Shown here piece by piece: positions 8,117-14,180 of a stretch of DNA of 28,910 nt; position 1 is the first letter of the stretch; each line of letters starts with the position of its first letter. Both the position numbers and the translations under genes were made by a program. A model generated the notes under the pieces. It saw only the letters and a program-made list of their open reading frames with translations, was not told the origin of the DNA and searched no databases. The DNA is from DASQDT01 sp036380435 (GTDB lineage: Bacteria > Acidobacteriota > Blastocatellia > Pyrinomonadales > Pyrinomonadaceae): positions 1 through 28,910 of the forward strand of contig DASVES010000302.1 of NCBI GenBank assembly GCA_036380435.1, read 5' to 3'.

Positions 8117-8578
8117 ATGCGTTTGCGCCTCATCTGGGTCGGCAAGACGCGCGACGAGCACCTGCGGGCGCTCGTGGGGGAGTATTTGAAGAGGCTGGGG
8201 CGGTACGCGAAGTGTGAGGTGGCGGAGGTGCGGGAGGGCGGGAGCGCCGACGAGCGCACGTGCCTCGAAGAGGAGGGCAAACGAATTACGGCCTCGCTCG
8301 CATCTGATGCCGTGACGGTTTTACTCGACGTGGGCGGGCGCGAATATAGCTCGCACGAGTTGGCGGCCCAGGTCGAGGTGTGGCAGGGGCGCTCCGTCAA
8401 GGAGGTGGCCTTCGTCGTGGGCGGGCACCTTGGAGTTTCGGATGACGTGAGGCGGCGGGCCGACATTCGCTGGTCGCTCTCGCGCCTGACGCTGACGCAC
8501 GAGATGGCGCGGGTCGTCCTCGTCGAACAACTCTACCGCGCGTACACGATCCTGCGCGGCGTGCCGTATCAGAAGTGA
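8117..8578 (+). CDS. rlmH: 23S rRNA pseudouridine-1915 N3-methyltransferase (SPOUT)
   Basis: RlmH methylates pseudouridine 1915 in helix 69 of 23S rRNA on assembled 70S ribosomes. The 153-residue length is standard. It begins MRLRLIWVGKTRDEHL, has the SAM-binding trefoil-knot loop in FVVGGHLGVSDDVRRRA, and ends with the characteristic SLSRLTLTHEMARVVLVEQLYRAYTILRGVPYQK region. The start is fixed by this N-terminus. The upstream position is occupied by E4, leaving only CAGCTTT before the ATG and no SD. It belongs to the nadD-rsfS-rlmH cluster. Confidence 0.96.
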   Translation: MRLRLIWVGKTRDEHLRALVGEYLKRLGRYAKCEVAEVREGGSADERTCLEEEGKRITASLASDAVTVLLDVGGREYSSHELAAQVEVWQGRSVKEVAFVVGGHLGVSDDVRRRADIRWSLSRLTLTHEMARVVLVEQLYRAYTILRGVPYQK

Positions 8579-8582
8579 AGGA

Positions 8583-8740
8583 GCGATTAGCCAATAGCTT
8601 TTAGCTATCAGCTAAAAGTTGTCCGTTGTTGAGGGCGATTCGCCGTGGACGCCGGAAGATTCAAGTTTAGGGGAGCAAACTACTAGCCACGGACTACTGA
8701 CAAAGGACAGCACTTAGCTAACAGCTAATCGCTAATAGCT
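8583..8740. repeat. Composite heptamer inverted-repeat element E5 (TAGC outer, GTCCGT inner)
   Basis: Outer arms belong to the TTAGC family: GCGATTAGC at 8583-8591 pairs with GCTAATCGC at 8724-8732. Left units are GATTAGC, CAATAGC, TTTTAGC, TATCAGC, TAAAAGT. Inside them sits a second heptamer family (TGTCCGT, TGTTGAG at about 8620-8633; CCACGGA, CTACTGA, CAAAGGA at about 8688-8708). The left TAGC arm has five units and the right three, so arms differ by two whole heptamers. The element fills the gap between rlmH and the DksA-like gene. Confidence 0.88.
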
Positions 8741-8776
8741 TTCTGCCTTTCAAGGGGTTTAAGAAACGGAGAATAG

Positions 8777-9145
8777 ATGGATAAGAAAAAAATGAAGACC
8801 TACCGCGACCGCCTGCTGGAGCGCCGCGAGTCGCTGGTGAGCCAGGTGACGGAGGCCGAGTTGAGCAGCCGCGAGCGCGACATGGAGGCGACGCAGGACC
8901 CGGCCGACATGGCCGCCAACGCCTACACGAAGGAGTTGCTGATCTCGATGTCGGCCAACGACCGGGCGCTGCTGGGGTTGATCGACGAGGCGCTGGCGCG
9001 GGTCGAGTCGGGCGACTACGGTGAGTGCGTCAACTGCGGCGAGCTGATTCTGGAGAAGCGTCTCAACGCCGTGCCGTGGGCGCGCTACTGCCTGCGCTGC
9101 CAGGACATGAAGGAGCAGGGGCTGCTCAACGAAGAGGAAGAGTAG
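8777..9145 (+). CDS. DksA/TraR-family zinc-finger protein
   Basis: DksA/TraR proteins bind the RNA polymerase secondary channel and adjust promoter choice, usually with ppGpp. The 122-residue product has an N-terminal coiled-coil arm, a tip segment QDPADMAANA (Asp41 and Asp44 match the DksA tip aspartates), and a C-terminal four-Cys zinc finger CVNC-X17-CLRC (Cys84, 87, 105, 108) with the family's RLNAVPWARYC. A GGAG lies 5-8 bp before the ATG. It is monocistronic: element E5 lies upstream and a strong terminator downstream. It may be a true DksA or the shorter TraR/YocK type; function as a ppGpp partner is inferred. Confidence 0.92.
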   Translation: MDKKKMKTYRDRLLERRESLVSQVTEAELSSRERDMEATQDPADMAANAYTKELLISMSANDRALLGLIDEALARVESGDYGECVNCGELILEKRLNAVPWARYCLRCQDMKEQGLLNEEEE

Positions 9146-9173
9146 TCTCTTCGGCGGCCGATTCTTTGTGAAG

Positions 9174-9211
9174 GCCCCGCGCGCCGGAAGCTTCCGGCGC
9201 GCGGGGCTTTT
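9174..9211 (+). terminator. Intrinsic terminator after the DksA/TraR gene
   Basis: A perfect 17-bp GC-rich stem (GCCCCGCGCGCCGGAAG at 9174-9190 with its complement at 9191-9207, essentially loop-free because the centre AAGCTT is palindromic) is followed by TTTTCGTTT. This is a textbook rho-independent terminator. Confidence 0.9.
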
Positions 9212-9305
9212 CGTTTATGCTCTGCCAAACGCGCCGGAGTTATCCTCCGACACGCGCGCCGTGCCGTGCCGCCCGCGCCGGGCCGCGAGCACAAACGACC
9301 TCACC

Positions 9306-10058
9306 ATGCGTATCCCCGCAAGGCTCGACCGACTCTGCGACGCCGCGCTGGCGCTCTTCTACCCGCTCGCGTGCGCGGCCTGCGGCGCGGAGGGCGTCGA
9401 GGCCCGCGCGGACTTTCCCGTCTGCGCCGCGTGCTGGGCGCGGACCCGTGTCCTCACTGGCGATGAGACGGTCTGCTGGAAGTGCGGCACGAGAGCGCGA
9501 GCCGAAGTGGACGCGTCGAGTAGGGAGACGGTGCGCTGTCGCCGCTGCGACTCGTGGGCGTTCACGGCGGCGCGCGCGTGCGGCGTCTACGAAGGCGCGC
9601 TGCGGGCCGCCGTGCTCACCCTGAAGCACGAGCCGCGCGTGGGCGGAAGGCTCGCACGACTGATGTGGGAGGCGCAGCGCCGGCCGCCGCTCGATTGCTC
9701 GACTCGCGTCGTGCCCGTGCCGCTCCACCCGGAGCGGGAGCGCGAGAGGGGCTTCAATCAGGCAGCGGTGCTGGCGCGCGCCGTCGCCCGACGCGCCGGG
9801 TTGCCCTGCGACGAGCAGAGTCTCGTCCGCATCACACACACCGAGCAGCACCGCGCCGGCATGGACGCACGCGCCCGGCGCGAGACGGTCGAGAAGGCTT
9901 ACAGGGTCGCGCGCCCACGCCTCGTCCGAGATGAAAAGATTCTGCTTATCGACGACGTACTGACCACCGGCGCCACCGTCTCCTCCTGCGCCGCCGCGCT
10001 CCGGGCCGCAGGCGCGCAAGAGGTATACGTGCTCACGGTCGCGCGCGCGGGCGCATAG
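9306..10058 (+). CDS. comF: ComF-family phosphoribosyltransferase-like protein
   Basis: ComF proteins are needed for natural DNA uptake in competent bacteria and resemble type I phosphoribosyltransferases. The N-terminal double zinc-ribbon has four CxxC pairs (Cys23/26, 40/43, 57/60, 78/81). The C-terminal PRTase domain contains PVPLHPERERERGFNQAAVL and the PRPP loop LLIDDVLTTGATVSSC. At 250 residues it fits the family. I chose the ATG at 9306 because the typical ComF N-terminus (ALFYPLACAACG) follows soon after; the frame is open further upstream, but that part overlaps the preceding terminator. No obvious competence genes are nearby, so a role in DNA uptake is only inferred from the family. 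Confidence 0.92.
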   Translation: MRIPARLDRLCDAALALFYPLACAACGAEGVEARADFPVCAACWARTRVLTGDETVCWKCGTRARAEVDASSRETVRCRRCDSWAFTAARACGVYEGALRAAVLTLKHEPRVGGRLARLMWEAQRRPPLDCSTRVVPVPLHPERERERGFNQAAVLARAVARRAGLPCDEQSLVRITHTEQHRAGMDARARRETVEKAYRVARPRLVRDEKILLIDDVLTTGATVSSCAAALRAAGAQEVYVLTVARAGA

Positions 10059-10086
10059 ATTCGGATTTCAACTGCAAGTAGATAGA

Positions 10087-10124
10087 AAGCCCGGCCGGCT
10101 CCTGAGCAGGAGCCGGCCGGGCTT
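10087..10124. terminator. Bidirectional hairpin terminator between comF and the Cys-rich gene
   Basis: AAGCCCGGCCGGCTCCTG (10087-10104) pairs perfectly with its complement at 10107-10124 around a 2-nt loop. It lies between convergent genes and has AA on one side and TT on the other, so it can serve both strands, although the T-runs are short. Confidence 0.8.
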
Positions 10125-10162
10125 CGTTGTTGAGGGTCGTAGCTGTGTCCTGACCCGGAAGG

Positions 10163-10582
10163 TTAGGCCAGGGCCTCGACGGCGCTCGCCGGATTCACTT
10201 CGATGTCCACCCTCATGTCGGTGATCACCTCGGGGCAGACGGCGCAGGCCGCCGCGCCAGACTGCTCGAACCAGCGACACTGCGGGCGGATCGAACACTC
10301 GGGCAACTCACCCGGAGCGGCGCGGGGCGCGGCCGCAAGCTCCTCGTCGATGACGCCGCAACGCTCTCCCGTCCATTGCGAGCAACCGCCCTTGGCGCAC
10401 GGACTGCTGAAACGGAAACGCTTCTCCGGCGGGCGTCCCTCGTGTGCGATTTGCACGAACTCCCGGTCGATGACGATCCGATCACTGGCGAAAGCCACTC
10501 GGCCGTCCGACATGACGATGCCGACCAGGACGGCCCCTTCCTCACAACGCGCGCTCGGGCACAGAATGGTTTTATCATCCAT
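10163..10582 (-). CDS. Cysteine-rich protein of unknown function
   Basis: I do not recognise this family. The 139-residue product has nine cysteines at 8, 13, 62, 67, 75, 96, 102, 113 and 116, grouped as CX4C, CX4CX7C, CX5C and a terminal CAVC. The spacing suggests a metal or iron-sulfur site rather than disulfides, since there is no signal peptide. Other segments that look constrained are VLVGIVMSDGRVAFASDRI, KRFRFSSPCAKGGC and CRWFEQSG. The ATG at 10582 is my choice; a GTG 13 codons upstream (10621) would overlap the region next to the preceding gene. It lies 22 bp downstream of the small gene ending at 10605 and is probably co-transcribed with it. Confidence 0.75.
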   Translation of the reverse strand: MDDKTILCPSARCEEGAVLVGIVMSDGRVAFASDRIVIDREFVQIAHEGRPPEKRFRFSSPCAKGGCSQWTGERCGVIDEELAAAPRAAPGELPECSIRPQCRWFEQSGAAACAVCPEVITDMRVDIEVNPASAVEALA

Positions 10583-10604
10583 ACTGCCTGCCTTGTCTCG
10601 GTGC

Positions 10605-10886
10605 TTACATGCGGACTTCACGCACCCCGAGGTTCGGGATGCCCTTGTTGAACAGGTCTTTGGCGAACCTGGCCATGATCATCCCGCGCCACTCCGGGTG
10701 GATCATGGCCGCGAACCCCGAGCCACCGCCCGCGCCGGCCTTTCCGGCCCCGGCCTTTTTCCCCCCCGTGTCAATCTTCGCCAGCTCCTGCATGACGGCC
10801 GCGCGAATCGCGGCGGCAATTCTATCTTCCGCGTCCGTGGACAGATCAAGGCCGTCGAGTTTGACGATGAACTCTCCTTTAGCCAT
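10605..10886 (-). CDS. Small protein of unknown function, first gene of a two-gene unit
   Basis: The 93-residue product starts MAKGEFIVKLDGLDLSTDAE, continues with an amphipathic helix (RIAAAIRAAVMQELAKID), a Gly/Ala/Lys-rich linker (about residues 42-56) and a basic C-terminal half including HPEWRGMIMARFAKDL and NLGVREVRM. A strong SD (AAGGAG) lies 7-8 bp before the ATG, indicating robust translation. There is no signal peptide or membrane segment. The short helical leader-like N-terminus plus glycine-rich linker resembles the layout of some ribosomally made peptide precursors, but there is no recognisable modification enzyme nearby, so this is only a suggestion. It is followed closely by the Cys-rich gene. 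Confidence 0.75.
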   Translation of the reverse strand: MAKGEFIVKLDGLDLSTDAEDRIAAAIRAAVMQELAKIDTGGKKAGAGKAGAGGGSGFAAMIHPEWRGMIMARFAKDLFNKGIPNLGVREVRM

Positions 10887-10920
10887 GAGATTTTCTCCTT
10901 ATTGGAAATGAAGTTAATGC

Positions 10921-11023
10921 GGAGAACGCGAGGAGTTGTTCTCCACAGAGTTAAGAGCCGTTGAGGCGCAAGGGGCAAGACCAATGAGGCGCGCAATGTA
11001 CCAGATGAGTGGGCTAAATACAA
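10921..11023 (-). promoter_or_regulatory. Possible promoter and operator-like inverted repeat for the small-gene pair
   Basis: On the minus strand TTGTAT (11018-11023) and TACATT (10995-11000) are 17 bp apart with an extended -10 (TGG before TACATT). Transcription would start near 10988, leaving a leader of about 100 nt. In that leader GGAGAAC (10921-10927) and GTTCTCC (10938-10944) form a 7-bp inverted repeat with a 10-bp spacer, which could be an operator or an mRNA hairpin. Confidence 0.35.
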
Positions 11024-11100
11024 TGACAATCTGAGACGAGGACGCCGGATGCCAAGAGCCGCTCGCGACTCCGGCGCGGGGCCGGACGCGGCGCGGGTAC

Positions 11101-11138
11101 ACATCGCACAGTGGATCGCATCATCCACTGTGCGATGT
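11101..11138. promoter_or_regulatory. Perfect 16-bp inverted repeat upstream of the iminopeptidase gene
   Basis: ACATCGCACAGTGGAT (11101-11116) is followed by a 6-bp loop and its exact complement (11123-11138). It lies in the divergent gap between the small minus-strand gene and the iminopeptidase, 36 bp before the latter's ATG. A TATGAT at 11163-11168 could be the -10 of the plus-strand promoter, placing the repeat where a regulator could bind. There is no T-run, so terminator function is less likely. Confidence 0.5.
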
Positions 11139-11174
11139 CTGGCACCGGCGCGGCGACCTCTGTATGATGTCCGC

Positions 11175-12128
11175 ATGAGAACCTTCTATCCGCCCGTCGA
11201 GCCATACGATGCGGGAATGCTCGCGGTCTCGCCCGTGCACACGCTCTACTACGAGCAGTCGGGCAACCCCGACGGCCTCCCCGTGGTCTTCCTGCACGGC
11301 GGCCCCGGCGGCGGCACCGTCCCCGTCTACCGCCAGTTCTTCGACCCCGAGGCTTACCGCATCGTCCTCTTCGACCAGCGCGGCTCGGGCCGCAGCACGC
11401 CGCACGCCAACCTCGAAGAGAACACCACCTGGCACCTCGTCGCCGACATCGAACGACTGCGCGAACACCTCGGGATTGAAAACTGGGTCGTCTTCGGCGG
11501 CTCCTGGGGCAGCACGCTCGCCCTCGCCTACGCGCAGACGCACCCCGCGCGCGCCCGCGCGCTCGTCCTGCGCGGCATCTTCCTCTGTCGCCGCAAGGAG
11601 ATTCGCTGGTTCTATCAGGAGGGCGCGAGCGCCATCTTCCCCGACGTGTGGGAGGAGTATGTGCGTGTCATACCGGAACCTGAGCGCGACGACTTTCTTT
11701 CGGCCTATCACCGTCGGCTGACGAGCGACGACGAGGCCGTGCGCCTCGAAGCCGCGCGCGCATGGAGCGTCTGGGAGGGTTCGACCTCGAAACTGTTCCC
11801 TGACTCGTCGCTCATCGAGCACTTCGGCGAGCCGCACATGGCGCTCGCGCTCGCCCGCATCGAGTGTCACTACTTCGTCAACGACGCCTTCTTCGAGACC
11901 GAGAACCAACTCGTCGAGAACGTCGGGAAGATTCGGCACATCCCGGCCGTCATCGTTCAGGGCCGCTACGACGTGGTCTGCCCCATGATGAGCGCATGGG
12001 AACTGCACCGCGCCTGGCCCGAAGCTGATCTCCGCGTCATCGCCGACGCCGGCCACTCCGCCACCGAGCCGGGGATAGTCAGCGCGCTCGTCGAGGCCAC
12101 AGACCGGTTCAAAAACGGTGATAAGTGA
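11175..12128 (+). CDS. pip: Prolyl iminopeptidase (alpha/beta hydrolase, family S33)
   Basis: This enzyme removes N-terminal proline from peptides. The oxyanion region HGGPGGG lies at residues 41-47, DQRGSGRS at 67-74, and the nucleophile elbow GGSWGS at 108-113 with Ser110. The family acid (in QGRYDVVCP) and the catalytic His (in ADAGHSATEPG) are near the C-terminus. At 317 residues it matches the family. I chose the ATG at 11175 because YPPVEPYDAGML is the standard start; upstream in-frame sequence overlaps the inverted repeat at 11101-11138. No SD is visible, and a TATGAT lies 6 bp before the ATG, suggesting a very short leader. The last codons and the TGA stop are part of repeat E6. Confidence 0.94.
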   Translation: MRTFYPPVEPYDAGMLAVSPVHTLYYEQSGNPDGLPVVFLHGGPGGGTVPVYRQFFDPEAYRIVLFDQRGSGRSTPHANLEENTTWHLVADIERLREHLGIENWVVFGGSWGSTLALAYAQTHPARARALVLRGIFLCRRKEIRWFYQEGASAIFPDVWEEYVRVIPEPERDDFLSAYHRRLTSDDEAVRLEAARAWSVWEGSTSKLFPDSSLIEHFGEPHMALALARIECHYFVNDAFFETENQLVENVGKIRHIPAVIVQGRYDVVCPMMSAWELHRAWPEADLRVIADAGHSATEPGIVSALVEATDRFKNGDK

Positions 12129-12200
12129 TGAGTGATAAGTGATAAGAGAGAAGCGGTTGTCGTCTTTGTCTCATCACTCATCACTCATCACTCATCACTT
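12119..12200. repeat. Heptamer inverted-repeat element E6 (GTGATAA type)
   Basis: The left arm is GTGATAA, GTGATGA, GTGATAA, GTGATAA (12119-12146) and the right arm four copies of TCATCAC (12171-12198), with a 24-bp loop. It begins inside the iminopeptidase gene and supplies its last codons (Asp-Lys) and TGA stop. The right arm ends just before the putative -35 of the HNH gene promoter. Confidence 0.93.
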
Positions 12201-12205
12201 TCCTT

Positions 12206-12234
12206 TTGCCTTCTTCAGACTGCTCCCGTAAAAT
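12206..12234 (+). promoter_or_regulatory. Putative promoter of the HNH gene with very short leader
   Basis: TTGCCT (12206-12211) and TAAAAT (12229-12234) are 17 bp apart. The expected start point is about 5 nt before the ATG at 12246, so the transcript would be nearly leaderless. Confidence 0.55.
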
Positions 12235-12245
12235 CTCGGGGCCAT

Positions 12246-12776
12246 ATGAACGGACGTGTTTTAGTCCTGAACGCATCCTACGAGCCGATCAACGTTTGCA
12301 CCGAGCGGCGCGCGGTGGTGATGATTTTCAAGGGCGTCGCCCGCATGGAGGAGCACAACGGGCACATGCTCCATTCGGCGCGGATCACGATGCACGCGCC
12401 CTCGGTCATTCGCCTGACCGAGTACATCCACATCCCCTTCAAGAACCGCACGCTCTCGCGCAAGAACATCCTGCTCCGCGACCACTCGACGTGCCAGTAC
12501 TGCGGCCGCCAACTGCCGCCCTCGGAGTTGACGCTCGACCACATCCACCCGCGCTCGCGCGGCGGCGAGTCCTCCTGGGACAACCTCGTCGCCTGCTGCA
12601 AGGCGTGCAACCATCGCAAGGGGAGCCGGACGCCCGAGGAAGCGCGGATGCACCTCATCCGCCGGCCGCGCGGCTTCTCGCTCCACGTCACGCGCCAGAT
12701 CATGCGCTTCATGGGGCGTGCCGACCGCACCTGGCGCAAGTACCTGTTCTACGAGTCGGACAACGGCGAGGTGTAG
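12246..12776 (+). CDS. HNH endonuclease family protein
   Basis: The 176-residue product has the HNH nuclease core LTLDHIHPRSRGGESSWDNL followed by CKACNHRKGSRTPEEA, with a structural zinc site formed by CQYC (about residue 83) and CCKAC. The N-terminal part (NGRVLVLNASYEPINVCTE) is typical of a widespread family of stand-alone bacterial HNH proteins found in Cyanobacteria, Actinobacteria and Acidobacteria, whose biological role is unsettled; related proteins are sometimes annotated as McrA-like. The ATG at 12246 begins the conserved N-terminus; upstream in-frame sequence runs through repeat E6 and the promoter and is not part of the gene. No partner methylase or restriction gene is adjacent. 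Confidence 0.9.
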   Translation: MNGRVLVLNASYEPINVCTERRAVVMIFKGVARMEEHNGHMLHSARITMHAPSVIRLTEYIHIPFKNRTLSRKNILLRDHSTCQYCGRQLPPSELTLDHIHPRSRGGESSWDNLVACCKACNHRKGSRTPEEARMHLIRRPRGFSLHVTRQIMRFMGRADRTWRKYLFYESDNGEV

Positions 12777-12824
12777 GTTTCGAGAGCCGGAGCACGCGCC
12801 GCAAGTGAATCCCCTGGGAGGACA

Positions 12825-13100
12825 ATGATGACGAGCTTATTGTTTGGCATGCCGCAGGGCGCCGAGTGGCTGATTATCCTCTTCGTCGTGCTGCTCATCT
12901 TCGGCAGCACGCGCCTGCCGCAGCTCGCCCGCGGCATGGGCAAGAGCATCAAGGAATTCAAGAAGGGCATCAACGAAAGCGGCGACGACGACGAGGTCGA
13001 AGAGACGCGCCGCGCGCGCGAGCTGCGCGCCGGCGAGACGGCCCGCACACGCGAAGACGAACTCGCCCCCGACAAGCTATCCGCCAACAAGCCGCGCTAA
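12825..13100 (+). CDS. tatA: Twin-arginine translocase TatA/E-type subunit
   Basis: TatA oligomerises to let folded proteins cross the inner membrane. The short N-terminal membrane helix (AEWLIILFVVLLIFG) is followed by the hinge STRLPQLARGMGKSIKEFKKG, an amphipathic helix, and an acidic/basic disordered tail. At 91 residues it is in the TatA range; TatB is usually longer. GGGAGG lies just upstream. Two adjacent ATGs (12825 and 12828) are possible starts. tatC is not next to it in this window. The stop codon is followed directly by element E7. Confidence 0.93.
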   Translation: MMTSLLFGMPQGAEWLIILFVVLLIFGSTRLPQLARGMGKSIKEFKKGINESGDDDEVEETRRARELRAGETARTREDELAPDKLSANKPR

Positions 13101-13190
13101 AGAAGGCAAAAGTAAAAAGGCAAAAGGCAAAAGTGGGAGGGCGTGACTGCCATCTCACTTTTGCCTTTTGCCTTTTTACTTTTGCCTTAC
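13101..13190. repeat. Heptamer inverted-repeat element E7 (AAAAGGC type), perfect long stem
   Basis: The left arm is made of AGAAGGC, AAAAGTA, AAAAGGC, AAAAGGC, AAAAGTG (13101-13135). The right arm is CACTTTT, GCCTTTT, GCCTTTT, TACTTTT, GCC (13156-13186). The arms are perfectly complementary over 31 bp with a loop of about 20 bp. It lies between the convergent tatA and methyltransferase genes and supplies the stop codon of the latter, so it probably also serves as a two-way terminator. Confidence 0.95.
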
Positions 13191-14014
13191 TCGGCCCTGC
13201 GGCCGAGGATGAGTGTGGTTTTGATCGAGAGCGTGTAGTCCATGTCGTTGCGCTCCTCGTCGATGATGCGCTCGACCTCGCCGAGCACGCGCGTGCGGGC
13301 GTCATCTTCGGGCAGCGATTCGAGCCAGCGGCCGAGCAGAAAGTCGCGCACCAGCGGCGCGTTCAGGAACTCCGCGCCCGTCGGGTAGTTGAACTCCTCG
13401 ACGTTCGTCCACGAGCGCACGTCGTCAAGCCCTTCGCGCGCGGCCAACCCTTCCAGGTCGGAGACGGTCGGCAACTCGTCGATGAGCGCCCCGACGCCCG
13501 CGGCCTGCTCGTCGAAGCCGGCGCTGGCTAACGCCTCCCAGTAGACAGAGAAGAACTCGCCGAAGCTCGACGCGCTCGCCACGTCGAGCGCGACCGCCCC
13601 GCCGGGCGCGGCGACGCGGGTCATCTCCGCCAGCATCTCGGGCAGCCGCTCGGGCGCCAGCATCGACGCGTCGCCGACGACCAGCTCGAACGTCTCGTCG
13701 GGCAGCGAGAGGGCGTCCAACTGCTCGTGACTGAAGACGGTGTCGGAAGCCGCAGGCGTGGCCGCCGCCTTCGCCCGCGCCAGCGCCAGCCGCTCCTCGC
13801 TCTCATCCACGCAGACCAACTCCACCTCGCGGCCCGCGCGCGCCTTGAGCGCCAGCGCGTGCTCGCCCGTGCCCGCGCCGACGTAGAGCACGCGGCCCTT
13901 CTTCGGCAACTGGACGTGCTCGTCGATCAGCCCCGCGAACCTCTCGCCCCAGTCCGTCGCCACGTACAAATCGTGGAGAAAGGCCAGCTCCTTTTCGGTC
14001 TTGCCGCTAGTCAT
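13187..14014 (-). CDS. Class I SAM-dependent methyltransferase, substrate unknown
   Basis: The 275-residue product has the SAM-binding motif I VLYVGAGTGEHALAL (about residues 42-56), an acidic strand VELVCVDESEERL, and FELVVGDASML and RVAAPGGAVALDVAS as motifs II and III. This is a class I Rossmann-fold methyltransferase of the UbiE/MenG-like group. The substrate cannot be told from sequence. The ATG at 14014 begins a sensible N-terminus. The stop codon is contributed by repeat E7, and E8 separates it from the upstream rarA gene on the same strand. Confidence 0.85.
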   Translation of the reverse strand: MTSGKTEKELAFLHDLYVATDWGERFAGLIDEHVQLPKKGRVLYVGAGTGEHALALKARAGREVELVCVDESEERLALARAKAAATPAASDTVFSHEQLDALSLPDETFELVVGDASMLAPERLPEMLAEMTRVAAPGGAVALDVASASSFGEFFSVYWEALASAGFDEQAAGVGALIDELPTVSDLEGLAAREGLDDVRSWTNVEEFNYPTGAEFLNAPLVRDFLLGRWLESLPEDDARTRVLGEVERIIDEERNDMDYTLSIKTTLILGRRAE

Positions 14015-14022
14015 AAAAAAGG

Positions 14023-14180
14023 GTGATGAGTGATGAGTGATAAGTGATGAGAAAGACCGTCAATCGTGAATCGTAAATCGTGAATCGTGAAAGACGGTTT
14101 CTCCGATTCAAGATTTACGATTTACCATTCACGGCTTTATCACTTATCACTTATCACTTATCACTCATCACTTATCACTT
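14023..14180. repeat. Composite heptamer inverted-repeat element E8 (GTGATAA outer, ATCGTGA inner)
   Basis: The outer left arm is GTGATGA, GTGATGA, GTGATAA, GTGATGA (14023-14050) and the outer right arm six units TTATCAC or TCATCAC (14137-14178). Inside lies a second family: ATCGTGA, ATCGTAA, ATCGTGA, ATCGTGA (14063-14090) facing CGATTCA, AGATTTA, CGATTTA, CCATTCA (14104-14131). The right outer arm encodes the last residues and TGA stop (14161-14163) of rarA on the minus strand. The left end is 8 bp from the methyltransferase ATG. Confidence 0.93.

Noticed and set aside
11140..11155. TGGCAC as a sigma-54 (-24/-12) promoter upstream of the iminopeptidase
   Set aside because: The -24 half (TGGCAC) is present, but the matching -12 TTGCA is absent at the required spacing.
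13101..14180. Closely spaced inverted repeats E7 and E8 as ends of an insertion sequence around the methyltransferase
   Set aside because: Each is a complete hairpin of a different sequence family and the enclosed gene is not a transposase.
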